DNA of 64,000 nt, taken from the NCBI RefSeq assembly GCF_030272615.1, contig NC_081407.1, positions 375,885,018-375,949,017 of the forward strand, read 5' to 3'. Position 1 is the first letter of the stretch. Every line of letters starts with the position of its first letter. Below are positions 11,241-22,559 of the stretch, piece after piece. The translations under genes were made by a program, and so were the position numbers. The DNA is from Cryptomeria japonica. Taxonomy: Eukaryota > Streptophyta > Pinopsida > Cupressales > Cupressaceae. The notes under the pieces were generated by a model that was not told where the DNA came from, did no database searches, and worked only from the letters and a program-made list of their open reading frames with translations.

Positions 11241-12540
11241 TAATTAATATAACGTAAAATCTTGTACTTATAAATTAATAAACATTTTTTAATTTAATTT
11301 CTTTCCAATTGCCCCTACGGATGCTACTAGCATATATATATTTGCTAGTATTTATGTACAAGTGAAAGGATAGTGACATACAAACAATGGCTTACCAAAG
11401 ACTTAGAAATATTAATCAAACAATTACGATAGTGAGTTGTATAAATGAATAAAAATAACAATTTACTTATTTTACAATAATAACTTTTTTATTTATTTAA
11501 ATATATAAACAATAATATTAAAGATTTTTTTGGAACAAACATTTTTTCATAAATTAATCTAAGATAGATATACTAACAATAGTTATTTTGAATACTTTTT
11601 AATCATAACAAAAATATAAAATTATAAATATCCTATGTCGGATTTCGTCCATATAAATACTAAGCTTTACCTCAACTAAGACAAGGGAAGTCCTCATAAT
11701 GGATGCAGTCATGCGCATGTCAATAATTCAAATCATATCAATTTTCTTTAATTGTGGGAATCTTATTAAAAAAATTAAATACGCAACATATATTTTTATG
11801 TACTTTCATTACGTCGAAAGGCATTTTATACAATGTCAACACATCCATGAAAGAAAAAAGAAATGGTTGATATTTCGAGCAGTTACATATGTGAAATGGA
11901 GAATGCCAAATGACAGGTACAAAATCAAAGTGGTGGACGGAAAACGTAGTTACAGAAACATAACATTAATTGCATGTTATGCAGAATTTAAAATGATTTT
12001 AAAATGTATCAAAGTCCAAAATAGGAAGAGTGAGCTCGACACTTATAAAACAAACAAATATTACCATGACATTTCTATTCAACAAGGATAGCTGATGCAG
12101 ATTATAACAACAATAGCAAGTTTTCTTTTTAAATCTTCTCCAAACAACAAAATAATGTTTGTATAAGTGCACTTTCTTTGCCAATCTACGAGTTTCAATT
12201 ATTAATGTTACATTAGTGACTGTTAGTTTGTTAGTTAGGTTTGCAAGGAAATCGATTTGCATGGTAAAAACTCGGGTTTGGTAAGCCCTTCATTTTATTT
12301 TCCAATGAGAAATTCTATTGATGATAGAAGATTTTGTTTACTCTTCATTTTAATGTTTATGCAGAAAATGGTGGAGTCATTTGTGTTAATTCTATTTGCC
12401 ATGCAATTGATGTATATGCTTGTACTCACTCGCATTAACACCTCTAAGAGTCTATTTTAAAATTTGTGTTTGATTGGGCTTGCATTTTAATTTTATTTCA
12501 TAGTGTGTACGTAGATTTATCATTTTAAATTTAGGGTAAA
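11241..12540. other. AT-rich spacer without recognisable gene
   Basis: It contains a minimal CTAGC palindrome (11327-11348) and, at about 11718-11800, one unit of the repeat that is common at 28260-31160 (TTTCTTTAATTGTGGGAAT). A 130-codon open frame at 11699-12091 starts inside that repeat and shows no known domain, so I do not call it a gene. Confidence 0.5.
11327..11348. mobile_element. Second minimal CTAGC palindrome flanked by TA
   Basis: CTAGCATATATATATTTGC plus TAG, 22 bp, lies between TA at 11325-11326 and TA at 11349-11350. It has the same ends as 1967-1993 and the MITE at 1277-1439. Confidence 0.45.
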
Positions 12541-12760
12541 TGTACAGAGTTGGGTCCCAATCCTACGGAAGTCCGTGGGTTGTGAAATGAGCCCGCTAGA
12601 AACAGGTGCCCGATTTGTACAAATCAGGCACCCGTTTAACTTCGGGTGCCCGAGCCAAAACAAAACGGGCATCCATTTAGCAATGGGTGCCCAAAGCTAA
12701 ACGGATGCCCGTTTACTTCAAATCGGGTGCCTGATTTGAAGTAAACGGGCATCCATTTTT
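12541..12760. repeat. Left hairpin cluster of GGGTGCCC/GGGCATCC modules
   Basis: Two strong inverted repeats lie here: 12605-12618 with 12619-12632 (one mismatch in 14, no loop) and a perfect 22-bp pair 12703-12724 with 12733-12754 (8-nt loop). Other modules (CGGGTGCCCGA, CAATGGGTGCCCA) lie between them. The GC content is well above the surroundings. Related modules (ATGGGCGCCCGTTT, ATGGACGCCCATTT) occur at 22399-22438 beyond the start of the transposase gene. I infer that these are subterminal repeats of the DNA transposon between them. Confidence 0.6.
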
Positions 12761-13134
12761 GAAATGTATTTATTTTTTTTTTAAAACCATTTTACCATCA
12801 TTTTTACTGTTTGAAAAACAGGTAGGCATTTCTAAGGAGCATGAGTACCCATTTTCTTCACCTTAGCTGACCCCCTAGACCATTTTTACCTCCTTCCAGG
12901 TATTTAGCTTTTTTTTTATATTCTATTTTTTTTTTTTTATTGTTTTTCATAAAAAAAATGTTAATGTATTGATATTTTTTAATTTTTATGTTTTAAAGTT
13001 TGAAAATCGTCTTTTATTTCATGTTTAAAATAGTTTTCAGTTTTCAAATATTGCAAAAAACATGAATAGTAAAAACCATAGGAAAAAAAGAATACATGAA
13101 TAGTATTTACACCGTAGGAAGAAAACAAAAATGT

Positions 13135-13330
13135 AAATGAACAGTAAACATTAGATGCAAAAAATAGATAATAAACCTTGAACAGAAAAATGAATAAACA
13201 TTGGACGCAAAAAATAGACAATAAACCCTGAATAGAAAAATGAACAATAAACATTAGATGCATAAAATAGACAATAAACCCTAAATAGAAAAATGAACAC
13301 TAAACCTTAAATAGAAAAAAACGAACAAGT
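13135..13330. repeat. ~62-bp minisatellite, about three units
   Basis: Units of the form AAAATAGACAATAAACC...GAAAAATGAACA...TAAACATTAGATGC repeat at about 13160, 13210 and 13265 with decay. No coding signal. Confidence 0.7.
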
Positions 13331-14578
13331 CCTAGGAGAAATTTGACTATCTTGGTTGATTAACCCTAAACCCTAAATTAAATGGTGCTTAGTGATCAGT
13401 GTTTTTCCTAGCAGTGTTGTATCAAATGGAACATATATTTAGTTTTTGATTAGAGCTTTTAGAGTTAAATTTTTATTTTTTTGGTTTTTAGTCTATCATA
13501 ATTAGCAAAGGTATAATAGATCATCATTCATCTCAATGTAACTACAAAATTACAAATCACCATAAGGTGATCCAACACATCATGGGTCCAAAGCAATCAC
13601 AAAATATATATCAAACTAAGCAAACAATAAACACTCAGGGGCATACAATGCAACAAATGAAGCATCTAGAATAAGATCAAAGTAAAACTAAAAGATTTAC
13701 ATTCAAAATGTAAATGGCACAATCATACGCACATGGCCAAATCCACATCAAGAATGAAGAATGCAAATGAGTAAAAGGGATTGGCATTAGAGGGGCATAG
13801 AATATAGTGAGGGAAATGTTGAGGAGCCCCTGAATTTTATCCATGTCATTGTGTTTAGGTGACCTCTCAAGATTATGCACCATCATTGTGTCATAATGTG
13901 TCAAAAATATATTGGTTAGAGTATTGAACTAAGGCCTATACAAGTATGGTAGAAGACCGTTGAGGGTAGTGTTAGTGTTGGTCTTAATGATAATAACTAA
14001 TAATCAAGACCTCATGTATAGGGCATGGTGGCCCATTTTTTTGCATGATCAAGAGGATTGGCTATGATTAGAAATGGGTCATTGTAGATAGTGTAGGAAT
14101 TGTCTAGGCTACAAGTGGATATCAACTAATACAATCACTACATCATTATGTTTTCACACATGTCAATATAAGGGTAGGCCATGAAAGTGTATGTTATAAT
14201 TATTTCGTTTATCTTATATCAATTTGTAATAAAATGTAATTTGTTATACCAATATCTATCACTAGGCAATAATCACCTTGTAATTCTTTAGTGCATAGTT
14301 TGCGCAATGGTGGGAATATGTAATTATTTTAGATGAAATAGAATTATTATCAATTGTGAAGTATCATGTTTATAAGCCATCACATGTTACTAAGAATTAT
14401 GAATAAGCTCCCAACTACCTATGATGTTTATAATCCATCTCATGTCTAAGAAATGTTTGTTGATTTCTCGAAAGGATTGAACTTAGTGACCTACTTGCCT
14501 CAAATAGAAAGCAAGAAAGTATAAATAGAAGGTGTACATCAAGAGTTTGAGGTATTGCAATCTTATTGTAGCAATATT

Positions 14579-14688
14579 AGTAGAGTGTGTGTTGGAAGTG
14601 AATGTATTATATTATGTGAAAGCACATGAAAATAGTAGAGTGTGTGTTGGAAGTGAATGTATTATATTATGTGAAAGCATTAATTGAA
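14579..14688. repeat. 55-bp tandem duplication
   Basis: AGTAGAGTGTGTGTTGGAAG starts at 14579 and again at 14634. The first 46 or so bases of each copy are identical. Confidence 0.85.
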
Positions 14689-15949
14689 ATAGTAAAATAA
14701 GAACCAACAAGAAGGGAGAGTTGAGGGTGGTGTCTATATAGGGTAGATGAGTTATGTATTCTAATATATGACAAATTTTCTTGGATAGGTTTCATTATAA
14801 ACCCCACTAAATTACTTAAAAATTTACATGTCTATATAAATTTATTTTCCCAAGTATATATTAAATTAAAAAACTGATTATATATTTATATGTGTATGTA
14901 TCATTTTACATTTAGAATGAATTGATTCTAAATTTTTTATGATAATTGCTTGTATTTCATTACCAAATGTTTATTCTAATTGATATAATTGATGTACATA
15001 ATTAAAATATATTTTGAAAATTATTTAATATGTAAATAAAAGTTGATCTTAAGTAAATAAATTATTTAATATGATATAATGAATTTCCTCTTAAGTATCA
15101 CCATCGAAGGGTATGTGATCTTCATCTACAAAGGGAATGAAACAATATCCATTCCAAAGGGAAGGGTATGGATCTTCATCTACAAAGGGAAGGGTATGGA
15201 TCTCCTAAAGTCTATTCCAAAGTGTGTGGGGGAAATCAATATCCAATGCAATACACATAGAATCATGATCTTGATACTAGATCAAATCAGTCCTACATGG
15301 TCAATGATGTTACACCAAGATTATATATTTTCTGGTTTTTCTAGTTTAGGTATGACTCCATACATAAAAGGAAAATGATTAAACCACCTAAAACTTATGA
15401 AGATACCATTTTACAAAAGAATCATAGTTATCCCTTTCTAATTTTACCACAAAAGGATGAATAGAGAAACCTATGATGCCTCCTCATGTTTGTAATTGTA
15501 ATTGTAAATTTTCAAGTTTGTAATTTAAAATTAGAAAGGGAACACTCACATCAACAAACAAAGGGACTAATTTAATTAAATAATAGTAAAGAGATTGGAT
15601 ATTATTTTTATATTTCCCAAATTGATTGAGCATAATGATTTTATAAAATTTAAAATAATTATATGTTTGGTTTTAGATCACCTCCTTTGACTTTACAAGT
15701 CATGGAAGATCTTCTAAAGCCCAAATGCACCTTCAACTTTAAAAAACTATGTAGTTTTATGATCAACCCTTCATATATCTTGTCGAACATTGATGAAGTG
15801 AGCTTCTAAAAATAAGAATAACCAATACATATGCTCTACTAAAAAGATCATAATCCTAATAATTCTTCCCTTAAATGTCTTTTATAAATTTTTGATTAAT
15901 CTCTGTTTGTAACAATCTATATAAAATCCTATAAAAGTAATCAAAAATT

Positions 15950-16072
15950 TAATGTTTGTAATTGTAATTGTAAATTTTCAAGTTTGTAAATTTTCATGTT
16001 TGTAATTGTAATTGTAAATTTTCAAGTTTGTAAATTTTCATGTTTGTAATTGTAATTGTAAATTTTCATGCT
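15950..16072. repeat. ~45-bp minisatellite upstream of proline-rich gene
   Basis: CATGTTTGTAATTGTAATTG followed by TAAATTTTCAAGTTTG repeats about 2.5 times; another unit is at 15488-15522. It directly precedes the gene start at 16099 and a possible splice acceptor (TATATGCAG at 16079-16087). Confidence 0.7.
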
Positions 16073-16098
16073 TGTATATATATGCAGATTATTTTCAC

Positions 16099-17612
16099 AT
16101 GATGGATGAGTTTGAGATAGATGAGCTATTAGGTATAGTACCACCTCCACCTCCACCCCCTCCACCTCCACTAGAGAAGTTGCGACAGACAATTAGGACA
16201 AATATTGATGCTCTGATTAGAGATATTCACACTATTAGGCGTGAGCCTCATCCACCCCCTCAGTTGTTACACCTTGCAGATAGTATGCAAGGCAGTTTAC
16301 AGTCTATGTAGGCATTAGATAGCGAGTTAGATAGCTATCGTAGCTGGCATGAGGGATTGCGTGCATTTTACGCAGATGGCCTCACATACAAACAAGTTAA
16401 TGATTTAAAAATAACAAAAATAGATTTGAAAAAATATTTTGTGAACCCTAAGACGGGTGAAGAGATAGATCCGAAGAAGCCACGGATCTCTATTCGATGG
16501 TGTAGGCACCCGAGCATTGCTAGCCACTTTTGGGAGAGGTGGTGGATGGTCTTTGACCATCCACCACACTCCAATCATGAGGTCCCAATGTATTTTTTGA
16601 AGAAATTATGGGCGGAATTTGAATTGGGCAAAAAGCCCAATTACTTTGATATTAGATCTTTTCAGGGGGTTGGGAGAGGCATGCCCTAGGATAGGCTAGG
16701 AGCAAAATTGAGTGATAGGGTTAGAAACCGTGTGTGCGATGATTCATTGGTTCCTCTTCCATCACCAGTTGTTCCAGCACCTTCCCATCATCGAGCAGTG
16801 GATTCTACTCTAGGTTCATTGAGTGTCCTGTTGGGCAATTTGGTACAGCAGTTGCGGGAAGTGAGGGCTGCCCCCTGCTTAGCACATGTTTGCACGAGTT
16901 GTGGGGATGTATGTAGGGGTCCACAGAGTGAGGCTTCCCCTCGAGGAGATGATGATTTTGATGATGCTGATGCCACCCATGGTGGTTACAATAATGCCAA
17001 GGAGGCTGCACATGCTGATGCCGTCTCTTCATATGTTGATCTCCTATGGGCAGATGATGATCAGCCTAGAGAGGTACAAATTTATTTGTATAATTTATAG
17101 TGCAATATTAAATTCCTTATATATACACATATGAACCATAACATGAGTCAATTTTTTCTGAACAAATGATGGACACACCACATCATTGAGGAACAGATAG
17201 CATGTTACCTCGATACCCAAAGATGTTGGTGCCCCATTTACGGTATGCACTTTCATCTAGATAGATTGTATTGATATGTACATTTAAAATAAATAATTAA
17301 TTTTTTAATGTAATGATTTACATATGATATGTTTTTTCAATTTTGTAGGGTGCTTCATGTAGCACTGAGGTGGGTACTTCTTCAGGTGACCCATGGACCA
17401 CTGAGGCTTAGCCTCACATACCACTAGTATGTTTTTCATCCATTAATTTGAAGTGTTTACATGCTTACTAATTTAAGTACAACTTTGATTCATGTTCATT
17501 ATTTTTTGCAATTGTAGGCTTCTGGATCGTTTGATGGCACATCACATGTACGCCTTCGACCATCAGTTACTTTCCCTGCATCACATGTATGCTTTTCTGT
17601 GATAATCTTGTA

Positions 17613-17662
<50 letters not shown>

Positions 17663-18192
17663 TTTATAATTTATGTATATATACAAGTTTGATTCATGCT
17701 TTATATATGTTGTTCAGGTCCACACCACTACCAATATTGGTATGGCTATGGGGTTGAGCCAGATGCAACCATCGACATTATCATTTGAGGCATGATGATT
17801 ACAAAAATAATTTCTAATTTGTTTATACTGTGTACCTGGCTTTTATATGGATTATCAAAATTGATATACAATGTTTTTTTTTGCAAGACTTGGCTATGAC
17901 CACTTTTCTTGTTCATGATAGTGGACCTCCATGTATCAGTGAGGGCATTGTCGAGCACAGTCGTATGGTAATTTATTTAATTTTTTTTAGTATTTAATTA
18001 TTTTATAAGTGAGTTATGCAAGTAACTTTTTCTCATGTAAAATCTTTTAATAATGCATAGGAGGGTGTAAACACTAATATTGCACAGACACAGGATGGTG
18101 CATCTCAGGACGATGTGTAGTAGGATGATTCATCTTAGCCACCTTCACATGGAGTGAAGAGGACTGCAGATGAGATGCATGCAAGTTCTTAG
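16099..18192 (+). pseudogene. Multi-exon proline-rich gene, partner of DDE-like transposase
   Basis: Function unknown. From ATG 16099 (MMDEFEIDELLGIVPP) the frame holds a ten-proline run, then a helical region, SYRSWHEGLRAFYADGLTYK, RISIRWCRHPSIASHFWERW and KKLWAEFELGKKPNYFDIRS. Two TAGs (16309, 16687) interrupt one frame, both easily from CAG. The first exon ends near 17073. Short later exons follow, bounded by GTATG...TTGTAG-like signals at about 17347-17430, 17519-17587, 17718-17789, 17888-17968 and 18061-18192. Their peptides include ASGSFDGTSHVRLRPS, VHTTTNIGMAMGLSQM and GVKRTADEMHASS. One donor reads GC and one acceptor appears lost. The gene converges on the minus-strand transposase 830 bp away. 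It could be an accessory protein of the same transposon; this is inferred from position and shared decay. Confidence 0.5.
17615..17660. repeat. (AT)n microsatellite in intron
   Basis: An uninterrupted TA run of about 45 bp lies in an intron of the proline-rich gene. Confidence 0.95.
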
Positions 18193-19018
18193 ATTGTATA
18201 TTTTAGATCATGTCATGTTATTGTATTGTGGACTTTTTATGATGACACTTGTTATGTTATCTCGGGACTTTTTATTATGTGATTATATATAGGACTTGTT
18301 GTTATGTGTTATGTGATTATATATAGGACTTTTTATTATGTCATTTCCTTGCTATTATGATATCAGGTCATGTTATGTGATTTGGCGCACTCTAGTGATT
18401 ATATATGTGATACATTGTTTTGTTATTATGTTATTTGGACTTGTTTTAATGTCATTTCCTTATTAAATTATTATTTCAAGACTTGTTATTATAGTGCAAC
18501 GGTTTATAATTCAATGTGCACAAAATAACATTAAGAATAAGATAACTAATACAATATTGTTTATGAAACCAAAATTGTATCAAATGTAGACAAATACAAT
18601 GTTAAAGGGACAAAGAAAAACAATTATCGTGATTAAATATTTAAAAGAGTTCACACAAGTATCGACTTATTAATTATAAATGAATCTCATATAGGAATCA
18701 TGATTTTCATGATTATATAAAAGGATTATTAATTATAAATGAATCTCATAGAGGAATCCAATAGATTGATGGAATTAAGGCTAACCAAATTATTAGGAAG
18801 CTACAAACATAGTATCGAATTTCCTCTTAAGTTGAGCACACTACTTTACTACTGTATTGATGGTTTATTAGTGCAAATAGTAGTGGTATGAAAAGCATGG
18901 ACTTCATGGTACTAAAATAAAAAAGTACACTATAAATATAGATTTGTCATACAATGATAAATATAGAGTTAGGTCATATTTAAGACATAATTCTATCTTA
19001 CATGCATATAAATTTGAT
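18193..19018. other. Spacer between convergent genes
   Basis: AT-rich, with small internal duplications (GTGATTATATATAGGACTT twice near 18280-18330; TTATTAATTATAAATGAATC twice near 18665 and 18725). It would hold the 3' ends of both convergent transcripts. No further ORF is seen. Confidence 0.5.
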
Positions 19019-22000
19019 TCAACCCAATGTACCATATGCATCCTCTCTCTTCTGCAATGTGTCTATGATTGCCTCATGCTCATCTACTGAAAGTGTCCAC
19101 AATACCTTATTAGCAGGTCTACCTTTGTATCTTTCTAATTTGATGTTTGTTGCCACCACCAAATGAGAATAGTGTATAATCTTCTTTTCTGATTGGTAGT
19201 CTTCATAAGCTGGTAAGCCATTCCTTCTTGTTAAGTATTTGCGTAGCCATGTATCAACCACCACAACAGACCCAACTGGATACTGAAAACCATCATCATC
19301 TACTTGATCACATATCAACTTTTTCTTAGGTTCTACACATCTAGCTAGCCAATACTCAACCTACTCATCATTATCCTCAAGCGCAACAATAGCATACACA
19401 TGTCCTATAAAACAAATATAAGTACAATGTGTAGAAATAAAACTTGTTAGAATTTATAATTCAAATATGTAATCATAAATTATATGACAATACATAAAAA
19501 TATATAATTTAAATTTATAAACAATAAATTGAATTAAATTACCAGGTTGTATGAGGTCTGAAACATGATCATAATCTTTTGACACAAATGCATGATCGAG
19601 GTCTTCATTTCTTATAGCATGTTCATATTGTGTCTCAGTAGGTGTTAAGGATTTGTGTTGCCATTCTTCGACCCATTCCGCATTCTCGCATTCTTCCTAT
19701 TCACCTGCAACAAAAAATTGACAAAAACATGCAAGCTCTCTAGTCCATATAGTCCAAGTGTTAGAATTAGAACTCTTAAATGAATGCCATCTAGTTGATC
19801 CATTTATTGTATCACAATCATATCTTGGAAGGATATTCTCCTCTCTAACTAGCCAGAAGAAACATCTAATTGTAGAGTTCTGACTTGATCCTATGGATAA
19901 ATTTGCACTACACCAATCCACAATTGCACTTGCATTTTTAAATTTAGCCTTTTCCTCGAATTTGAGTTGCTCTCTACAAAGGGCTCTCTTAACACATGCA
20001 CCAGCACTATCATGTTCTCCTTTCCCATGTCTAGCCTCAAAAAAACTCCAAATGTGTTTGATATTAGTTTTTTTATGAATCCTACTCAACCAATAAAACA
20101 TTCTAGCATTCTTGAATTGCCCTGTGCAATTATCAGACCATATTAGATGTTGTGTCATCTGAATTTCTCTCTCCCTCAAATTCTGAAAAAAGGTCTTGAA
20201 GCAAAACTGGACAAACTCAGATGAGTCTAATTTATTATCACTCATATAGAAATGGTACTCTCTCAAAATTTTGCGATCCTCTTGTGTACTATCCAGTGCA
20301 TGCCTATAGACAATATGGACAAAAATTGATACCTGCACTGAATTATAGTATTGTGATTGTACCTCATCTTGTGGTGCAAGCATGTAGTTCTCTGCAAAGT
20401 CAACAACTAAAAGTATACTACCAATAGGAAATGTATCCTTACATATTTGAAACTGACCATCGAGCCATCTAGCATTTTGAGTGTGTTTAACATATTTAGG
20501 TATGATGTTACTCTTGAATTCATTCATAAATGCATAAACACTAACTTTTTCAGTGATTAGATCGCATCGTTTTCCAACCTTTCCATCCTTCAGTGGATAC
20601 TCAATAGTTTTAAATCTTTTAACATCAATTAATTATTGTCCAAAATCATTTGAAATATTTTCATGTAAACATTCATCCAACAATGCAAGATTGCCACATA
20701 TATCACATACACCAGAAACACATGCATTGAAAAGGAAATTTTGTTCATTTAGTGGGTTGCAAAACAAACTTGAAATAAACTCCTTGATAGTTTCAGGTGG
20801 TATATTTATACCACATTCTTGGAACATTCCATTACTATGCATGGTAACACGTATATATCAAAATACATCATAATGGTAGTGAAATTGAACATGAGTTTTG
20901 CAACAACATGTGACTCTTTCCTTGTTAATTCAAACATACCAAGGTTTACACTTTTCAAAAGACCTTTGACAAATGCTAATAGTCAACACTTTATCATCCA
21001 AAATTTTTTTATACAATTCAGTTTGAATCATGTCTAATAGGTGTTTTGGATGTGGATCATGAATTTTTAATCCAACTATTAATTTAAGAACATCTCTAAC
21101 ATTAGGTGATACTCTTGTATTATCGTGCTAGAATTTTTCGATCAAATTTTTGACTTCACCAGTAAGTTTCATATCAGACCTTGGTAGTCTACCACTAAAA
21201 GTCCACAATTTGTTTGCCGGATCACTTTCAAAATTAACTCTTCTTTTTACAGCTCTTGACAAAGTTTTGCAATGAATATTAAGATATCCACTTATGTTAC
21301 TCATCATTCTTTTATTAGAAGTTGTTTGGCTTACTAAAGCTATTGTTATTGCCCGTCGTGCCACATTTTTATCTTTAGAATGACTTTTCTTTCCAATTGT
21401 ATCAAAGGCGCTAGCAACAATCGATACAACTTGTTTTAAAGACTCCTCCTTCTTCTTGGGTTTGACATAAAAGCCTAACTTCTTCATCACTTTTCACATT
21501 TTAGTCATTTTAATTAGTTGTACCATTAATTGACATTGAAACCCAAATTTCTTATTATAAAAAAAATGTCTAAACAATCTATTTGTATGTGTCCTAATTT
21601 GTCTCCATGAAACCAAGCCAGGAAGGTTGTCTAGTACATCACTTTTAATTTCAAAATTTTCATTCATTTGATTATCATTCAAACATGTTTCATTTTCAAT
21701 TGGTGTTTCCATGTCTACATACACATTATTGGTTTTAGTTGTAGGTGGATTTTCAATTTCATTTGGAGTTTCAAATTTGGTTTCAATTTCAGTTTCAAGT
21801 TGAGATCTAGTTTCAGTTGGGGTTTCAATTTGGATTTCAATTTCACTTTCAACTTGACTTCTAATTTCATTTGGGGTTTGATTTTCAATTAGAATTTCAT
21901 TTAATAAGTAACCTGCTTCTACTAAATCACCAATTTCTTCATGAGAAAAAACATGGGGCTATGGAGACATACCTGTATCCAATAATGGATTAGAAGATGC

Positions 22001-22213
22001 ACCTAAATTAAATGGTTCTATTGTGTTTCTTTCGTCAGCATTTATGGTCTCATTGATGTTCTCCTCTTCTAAAATGATTTCGGAACTTAAAGCTCCTTGT
22101 CTCATTCATGATCTTCTCTCTTGTTGATGCATTGCCTCCTTCTCCCTATTTGCTGCAATCTCCTCAATTGTTAGAACCTTCCTTTGCCTCTTCCTATGTT
22201 GATTTGATCCCAT
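19019..22213 (-). pseudogene. DDE-like transposase, one frame with nine nonsense codons
   Basis: Start ATG 22213 (MGSNQHRKRQRKVLTIEEIA). An acidic, Glu-Thr-rich low-complexity region (21900-21700) follows, then a Lys/Arg-rich region, a cysteine-containing segment (ERVTCCCKTHVQFHYHYDVF; CGNLALLDECL) and a catalytic core. In the core, VVDFAENY (Asp codon 20401), LIWSDNCTGQFKNAR (Asp 20134) and SFFEARHGKGEHDSAGACVK (Glu 20038 or a nearby acidic residue) look like a DD-about-31-E triad; the superfamily is unassigned. After a 138-bp intron comes a conserved tail with GSVVVVDTWLRKYL. Stops lie at 22108, 21961, 21496, 21130, two near 20950-20880, 20635, 19699 and 19363. All segments share one frame. 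The product would cut and rejoin transposon ends in the nucleus; this copy is dead. Confidence 0.7.
19405..19542 (-). other. 138-bp intron in DDE-like transposase
   Basis: On the minus strand the donor is CCTG/GTAATT and the acceptor TTTTATAG/GACATG. Splicing joins SDLIQPG to HVYAIVALEDNDE in frame. The length is a multiple of three, but unspliced sequence has stops. Confidence 0.7.
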
Positions 22214-22379
22214 GGCTACACCAAAATTTGAATTCGAATCAATCTCTTTACCAAATCAACAATAAGACAAACAAAGAGAATGATTAATCAAAACATTCTC
22301 TTTGCAGATTGTACCTGTCAGCCAATGACTGAAAAATCATTCAATCATTGGGATTTGTGCTTGTAGGCCAGATTTTGTC

Positions 22380-22512
22380 CCAACGGATCTTTTCAGAAAT
22401 GGGCGCCCGTTTCTCTTTCAGAAATGGACGCCCATTTTTTAAAATTAGGGGCAGGAAACATTCCTTAGCTTTTTTTTTTGTTTTGGGATAGGCTTGGTCT
22501 CACCAAGCCTAT
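22380..22512. repeat. Right hairpin cluster beside transposase start
   Basis: AGAAATGGGCGCCCGTTTCT (22396-22415) and AGAAATGGACGCCCATTTTT (22420-22439) resemble, in inverted sense, the left modules at 12660-12755. A separate perfect 11-bp inverted repeat, ATAGGCTTGGT/ACCAAGCCTAT, lies at 22488-22498 and 22502-22512. GTTGGG also occurs near both clusters (12549; inverted at 22380). Together these suggest subterminal repeats of one element. The exact ends and target duplication are not determined. Confidence 0.5.
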
Positions 22513-22559
22513 ACTTGGACCTCCAAAAAAATGACTAAGGTAAATCGACATCAAATTTC

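Larger units (their letters stand above)
12761..16098. other. Spacer with small tandem repeats, no gene seen
   Basis: Contents: ~62-bp minisatellite at 13135-13330 (units with AAAATAGA(C/T)AATAAACC), a 55-bp tandem duplication at 14579-14688 (AGTAGAGTGTGTGTTGGAAG), a short duplicated AAGGGAAGGGTATGGATCT segment at 15105-15200, and a ~45-bp repeat (TTTGTAATTGTAATTGTAAA) at 15490 and 15950-16072. Short AT-rich frames carry no recognisable domains. If the hairpins at 12541 are an element end, this is its left non-coding arm. Confidence 0.5.

Noticed and set aside
11699-12091. 130-codon plus-strand frame with several Tyr/Lys
   Set aside because: It starts inside a dispersed AT-rich repeat and shows no recognisable domain; kept only as a note.
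13135-13330. Regular repeats considered as a CRISPR array
   Set aside because: Repeats are contiguous and diverged without unique spacers, and the tRNA marks a plant nuclear genome.
16788-17032. His- and Ser-rich minus-strand frames
   Set aside because: Antisense of the proline-rich gene exon; no independent support.
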